Shown one piece after another: positions 60,359-64,000 of a stretch of DNA of 64,000 bases. The DNA is from JAPEKQ01 sp964516845 (GTDB lineage: Bacteria > Joyebacterota > Joyebacteria > Joyebacterales > Joyebacteraceae). The notes beneath the pieces were generated by a model. It was not told the DNA's origin. It searched no databases and saw nothing but the letters and a program-made list of their open reading frames with translations. Made by a program: the position numbers and the translations under genes. Location of the stretch: positions 1 to 64,000 of the forward strand of contig CAZEXP010000003.1 of NCBI GenBank assembly GCA_964516845.1. Reading direction: 5' to 3'. How positions within the stretch are numbered: position 1 is the first letter of the stretch; each line of letters opens with the position of its first letter.

Positions 60359-61293
60359 TGACATCAGCACGCATCGTGACGGCGCTGGTGGTCTTCTTCC
60401 TGGCGCTCATCGTTCTCTCGAACACACTCTACGTCGTCGACATGACAGAGCAGGTCGTCGTCACGCAGTTCGGACGCCCGATCGGGGACCCCGTCACCGA
60501 ACCGGGGCTCAAGGTCCGCATTCCCTTCGTCCAGCACGTCAACGTCTTTGACAAGCGCATTCTCGAGTGGGACGGCAACCCGAGTCAGATACCGACGAAG
60601 GACAAAAAGTACATCTGGGTCGATACGTTCGCCCGATGGCGCATCGCGGACCCTCTCAAGTTCATGCAGTCCGTAAGCCATGAAATGGGCGCACACGCCC
60701 GTCTTGACGATGTCATCGACGCGGTCACGCGTGACCTCATCACGAGCTACGATCTGATCGAGGTCGTGCGAAACACGAATCGGGACATGGTCGGCTCGGA
60801 CGCGGATGAGCCCATTCCGACATCGGAGCCGATCGATCTCGGCCGCACCGCGCTCACCCGGGAGATCTTCGAGCGCGCCACCGAACAGATGCCGCGCTAC
60901 GGGATCGAGCTCATCGACGTGAGGATCAAGAGGATCAACTACGTCGAGGAGGTGCGCGGCAAGGTCTACGAGAGGATGATCTCGGAGCGGCAGCGAATCG
61001 CGGAGCAGTATCGCTCCGAGGGCAAGGGCGAAAGTTCGGAGATTCGGGGGCAGAAGGAGAAGGAACTCCAGCGCATCACGTCCGAGGCCTACCGCATCGC
61101 CGAGGAGATCCGCGGCGACGCCGACGCCGAGGCGGCCCGCGTCTACGCTGACGCATACGGCCGCGACCCGGAGTTCTACTCGTTCCTCCGCACGCTCGAG
61201 AGTTACAGCCTGACGCTTGACGAAGAGAGCGCGCTCATCCTCACGACGGACAGCGACTACTTCAAGTATCTCAAGAGCATGAACGGAAGATAG
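60358..61293 (+). CDS. hflC: HflC (SPFH-family FtsH modulator)
   Basis: 311 aa from ATG 60358, which shares one base with the hflK stop and follows GGGAGG. N-terminal helix (IVTALVVFFLALIVLSNTLYVV), SPFH domain (QVVVTQFGRPIGDPVTEPGLKVRIPFVQHVNVFDKRIL), coiled coil (RQRIAEQYRSEGKGESSEIRGQKEKELQRI) and the YADAYGRDPEFYSFLRTLESY tail of HflC. Co-translated with hflK. Confidence 0.94.
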   Translation: MTSARIVTALVVFFLALIVLSNTLYVVDMTEQVVVTQFGRPIGDPVTEPGLKVRIPFVQHVNVFDKRILEWDGNPSQIPTKDKKYIWVDTFARWRIADPLKFMQSVSHEMGAHARLDDVIDAVTRDLITSYDLIEVVRNTNRDMVGSDADEPIPTSEPIDLGRTALTREIFERATEQMPRYGIELIDVRIKRINYVEEVRGKVYERMISERQRIAEQYRSEGKGESSEIRGQKEKELQRITSEAYRIAEEIRGDADAEAARVYADAYGRDPEFYSFLRTLESYSLTLDEESALILTTDSDYFKYLKSMNGR

Positions 61294-61345
61294 GAGCTGC
61301 GGCGCAACGACGCGGCGCGCTCCGGCCCGAACGGATCGACGAAGC

Positions 61346-61378
61346 AAGAGGCCCGCGCTCGGTGAGCGCGGGCCTCTT
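61346..61378. terminator. bidirectional terminator between hflC and the LysM-like gene
   Basis: AAGAGGCCCGCGCTC-ggt-GAGCGCGGGCCTCTT, perfect, between converging stops 61293 and 61419. Confidence 0.8.
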
Positions 61379-61418
61379 CGCATGGTGGAGGTTCTCGCCG
61401 CAGGCGTTCATGGCGACC

Positions 61419-62696
61419 TCAGATCCCGGATGCGAAATACTCCTCGGGATTCGGAAGGGCGATCTCGGTCTCGGCATCTCTGTCGCTGATGAGACGTTCG
61501 ACGTCGACACCGCTCGCGCGCGCCAGCCGCGCGGCCTCGATGAGATACCGCGCCCACGCGCGCTCATCGGCCGTCTTCGCCCCGCTCATGGGGAACGACG
61601 CTCCGCTCCAGACGAGCTCTCTGCCGAGCAGCCACTCGACCGCCTCCGCGGCTGCGTCCGTGTACGCCACGCCGGCGGGCTTGAGCGTGCTGACCGACCC
61701 GTCCGGCGCGACGCTGTATCGTTCGACCTCGCGGAGCATCTGCGCGACCACGGCACGGGGCTGCGCGTAGCGTTCGCCCTCGGAGAGCCCCTCCGCCTCG
61801 TTGAGACAGCGCCGTGCCTCCCGGAGCGAAGCGACGAGCTCGCCGTGAGAAACAACCCTCGAGAGAGAACGCGAGGACTCGACAAGATCGTTCGCGCGGA
61901 CGATGAGATCCTGCTCGAGTCCGGCCCTCCTCTCCTCCTCCGCGGCGTCGACCGCCACGATGACGTCATTGTATTCGCCGGAAGCGAGCGCGAAGCGCCC
62001 GACGACGCCCTCCAGGATGCTCCTCGCGCCATCGGGGTCACCCCCGTGTGCCGCAGCGAGCGCATCGCCAAGCGACGCCATATCACGACGGTTCTCCTCA
62101 GCGATCGCCTCCATCTCGGAGTCGAGCAGCGGGATGAGGATCTCGTCCCCGACCTCGAGTTCGCGGACGCCGTTGGCCGCGGTCAGACGGTCCCAGGCCG
62201 CATAGACGTCGGCCGCTCCGTCATCGATCTCAGACGGAAGCGCGTCATGGTCCGCAGCCACCCATGCCGTCGCCATCGTCCAGAGGCTCTCGCCGGGGAG
62301 CGCGACAGCGACTCGCACCCCATCGATCACGCGGCCGTCGGCGTCGAACGCCAGCTCCTGAGCCGGTCGACCGAGAAACCGCTCCGCGTTCCTGTCGATC
62401 TCGCGTGCCCGCCACCGGGCCCGACGGGCCTCCACGATGAGTTCACGATACTGCTCGCCGCCGTCCGCCGACTCGGCGCTCTTGGCTGCTGAGATCGCGC
62501 GGTCGTACGAGCCGTGAGCGAGCGCCTTGTTCGCGAGCGCCGCCCATTCCGCCGCCGTCCGCCCCGCGTGAGTCCCGGGACCGTTCTCGGCCACCGGCCC
62601 TTCATCGCCTCCGGCCCCCATTACGAGCGGGATGATGAATCCCGCGAGCAGGATGACCAGGGGGAGCGCGAGGGTTGCTCTGCTCCTCAGGTTCAT
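61419..62696 (-). CDS. secreted alpha-helical protein with a LysM-like module
   Basis: 425 aa from ATG 62696 (AAGGGGGAC). N-terminal signal/anchor (ALPLVILLAGFIIPLVMGAG). Residues 100-190 include GESLWTMATAWVAA ... DVYAAWDRLTAANGVRELEVGDEILIPL, close to the LysM plan (peptidoglycan binding) but with an insertion. The rest is helical with many charged residues (SILEGVVGRFALASGEYNDVIVAVDAAEEERRA). Envelope role inferred. Upstream frame (to 62930) is not supported by a ribosome site. Confidence 0.6.
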   Translation of the reverse strand: MNLRSRATLALPLVILLAGFIIPLVMGAGGDEGPVAENGPGTHAGRTAAEWAALANKALAHGSYDRAISAAKSAESADGGEQYRELIVEARRARWRAREIDRNAERFLGRPAQELAFDADGRVIDGVRVAVALPGESLWTMATAWVAADHDALPSEIDDGAADVYAAWDRLTAANGVRELEVGDEILIPLLDSEMEAIAEENRRDMASLGDALAAAHGGDPDGARSILEGVVGRFALASGEYNDVIVAVDAAEEERRAGLEQDLIVRANDLVESSRSLSRVVSHGELVASLREARRCLNEAEGLSEGERYAQPRAVVAQMLREVERYSVAPDGSVSTLKPAGVAYTDAAAEAVEWLLGRELVWSGASFPMSGAKTADERAWARYLIEAARLARASGVDVERLISDRDAETEIALPNPEEYFASGI

Positions 62697-62816
62697 GATG
62701 TCCCCCTTGCTGTGGGCGTCGCCGGACCCTGCGCTCTTGCCGGGTGGGTCGGCCCTGTCTGACGTTTCGCCGGCCGCCGTGGCGTTCCATCGGCTGCCGT
62801 GTCGCTGAAACGACAG

Positions 62817-62848
62817 ACGGCCGGGAAGAGCGTTCTCTTCCCGGCCGT
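62817..62848. terminator. terminator between mscS-like and LysM-like genes
   Basis: ACGGCCGGGAAGAG-cgtt-CTCTTCCCGGCCGT, perfect, 107 nt past the MscS stop on the minus strand. Confidence 0.75.
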
Positions 62849-62954
62849 GCGCGTCACTTCGTGCTTCGCGTGTGTTCTGCGTCCTGATGATCCGTTTGTC
62901 CCGGCCCCGCTCGATCCACCACCGCCCCACCTGCTCCCGGCCGGCCGCCTGCTC

Positions 62955-63902
62955 CTACGCGGCTCCCCCGGAGGACTCACTCCCGTCGGAGCGGTCACCG
63001 GCGCCCGACCGCTTCCCGTCCTGCGTGTAGAACCGGGTCGTCGGGTACGCCAGCGCGATTCCGGGCTCAGCCTCGAACGCCTCGAGAACGTCCTCCCATA
63101 TCATGTGCTCCGTTCCACGACGACGCCTGGGCGGACAGAGGTAGCGGATGGTCAGGAGAATGCCGCTCGCCTCAACGCTCGTGTACACGGTCGGCGTGAG
63201 CGTGGAGTAGAAGATCATGTAGGTCTTGCTGGCCTCCCGAATCTCATCCGCCGCCTTCTCGTCGGGGTCCTCGGATCGCTCATCAGCGATACGCTGGAGG
63301 AGGGTCTTGGCCTTCTTCCAGTCGCTCTCGAACGTGACGAGGACAGGGATCTCATTCCAGATGTACTCGAACCCCTGCCCGTAGTTCGCGAGAGGCGAGG
63401 TCAGTACGAGACCGTTGGGAATGTGGAGCATTCTCCCCGTACTCTGGTCGGCGTCGACCCAGTTGCCGACCTCCATCAGCGAGAACTGAAAGACCCTGAG
63501 ATCCACGACGTCGCCCCGCTGTCCGGCCACCTCGACGCGGTCGCCGACGACGAACGGCCTGCGCCAGAGGATGAAGAACCACCCGGCGACATTGACGAAC
63601 ACGTCCCTGAGGGCGATGGCGATACCCGCTGACAGGAGTCCGGCGAAGGTCGCCATTGACCGGAATCCGCTCACCCAGATCCGGCCGACGGCCACGACAC
63701 CAATGAACGCAGTGATGTACATGACTGCCTTCCGCCAGGCGTACCGCGTTCGCGGCTCGTCGGTGTGTCGCCACGCGATCCTGAGCACGGCCGTGCGCAC
63801 GATCCACAGAACGAGGACGACGACGACCGTCCAGAGCAGTCTTGTCACGATACTCGCCTCGAGCCCGAGTATCGTCCCCAGTTTCACGCCCAGCTCGTTC
63901 AT
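62955..63902 (-). CDS. MscS-family mechanosensitive ion channel
   Basis: 315 aa; ATG behind GGAGGACCAC. Three membrane helices, then the pore helix/TM3 (FAGLLSAGIAIALRDVFVNVAGWFF), the beta-domain start (RRPFVVGDRVEVAGQRGDVVDLRVFQFSL) and IPNGLVLTSPLANYG, all diagnostic of MscS. Opens on membrane tension to release solutes. C-terminal tail is serine/glycine-rich. Confidence 0.92.
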   Translation of the reverse strand: MNELGVKLGTILGLEASIVTRLLWTVVVVLVLWIVRTAVLRIAWRHTDEPRTRYAWRKAVMYITAFIGVVAVGRIWVSGFRSMATFAGLLSAGIAIALRDVFVNVAGWFFILWRRPFVVGDRVEVAGQRGDVVDLRVFQFSLMEVGNWVDADQSTGRMLHIPNGLVLTSPLANYGQGFEYIWNEIPVLVTFESDWKKAKTLLQRIADERSEDPDEKAADEIREASKTYMIFYSTLTPTVYTSVEASGILLTIRYLCPPRRRRGTEHMIWEDVLEAFEAEPGIALAYPTTRFYTQDGKRSGAGDRSDGSESSGGAA

Positions 63903-63945
63903 GTGGTCCTCCCCGTATCAGTGTGTCCTCGCGCGGACGCGATGG

Positions 63946-64000
63946 CCCCGGCGTCACCGATGAGACGCCCGGCGTCGCGATGAGACGTCCGGCGTCGCCG
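63946..64000. repeat. short tandem repeat at the right edge
   Basis: About two and a half copies of a 20-nt unit (GATGAGACGYCCGGCGTCGC), running to the window end, upstream of mscS. May continue beyond the window. Confidence 0.6.

Overview
The window is a high-GC (roughly two-thirds G+C by eye) piece of a Gram-negative, double-membraned bacterium that uses the standard bacterial code. It is probably a metagenome scaffold, because it carries two gaps of exactly 100 N (11488-11587 and 37459-37558). Most of the identifiable genes are secreted, lipoprotein or outer-membrane proteins. The mix of PorV/PorQ-like barrels, long proteins ending in a FlgD-like Ig domain (type A sorting-domain style), a C25-peptidase-like protein, PEP-CTERM proteins and a recurrent C-terminal WGxIK motif suggests an FCB-group candidate phylum (Eisenbacteria, Krumholzibacteria or Latescibacteria-like). 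That placement is inference; no rRNA or marker set is present.

Layout. 1-3.2 kb: two secreted starch-binding-like proteins with the WGxIK terminus. 3.2-9.4 kb: tRNA-Thr and tRNA-Phe, then galE, trpB2, serA, murJ on the minus strand. 9.4-17 kb: a plus-strand set of two PorV-like barrels flanking a giant carboxypeptidase-regulatory-repeat protein, with a sigma-54-like promoter. 17-22.8 kb: XRE-cupin regulator, lipoproteins, a transglutaminase and a small sigma factor. 23-31.4 kb: two ParA/MinD ATPases (one fused to a glycogen-binding CBM48), TldD/PmbA and a GH13 lipoprotein. 31.5-34 kb: oxygen-defence cluster (two ferritin-like proteins, rubredoxin, rubredoxin-reductase-like flavoprotein). 34-43.4 kb: DUF4340-like lipoprotein, sodium-solute symporter, pseudo-receiver regulator, M3-like peptidase, nucleotidyltransferase, mnmA and a barrel protein. 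43.5-48.6 kb: two tandem paralogous secreted proteins with an in-frame TGA at the same aligned position, an inner-membrane/TonB-receptor fusion, and another WGxIK protein. 48.7-59.1 kb: thioesterase, C25-like and beta-helix surface proteins, plsY and two PEP-CTERM paralogues. 59.3-64 kb: hflK/hflC, a LysM-like protein and MscS.

The most notable observation is at 43505-44698. Two adjacent CBM6-like secreted proteins each contain an in-frame TGA in the context G-x-G-TGA-G-P-F. Both stay open for 58-62 codons afterwards and end in the shared WGxIK(S)xYR motif. A hairpin follows each TGA at bacterial-SECIS spacing, and one has a GGUC apical loop like E. coli fdhF. At least eight other genes in the window use TGA as an ordinary stop, so genome-wide reassignment is unlikely. 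I read these as an undescribed family of secreted selenoproteins.

Other linked themes are a recurring C-terminal signal on six signal-peptide proteins, used alongside but never together with FlgD-like and PEP-CTERM tails, and an alpha-glucan theme (CBM20/X25-like proteins, GH13 lipoprotein, ParA-CBM48 fusion) that suggests glycogen-granule positioning. Promoters in intergenic gaps are mostly canonical TTGACA/17/TAnnnT, and many genes are closed by perfect GC-rich hairpins.
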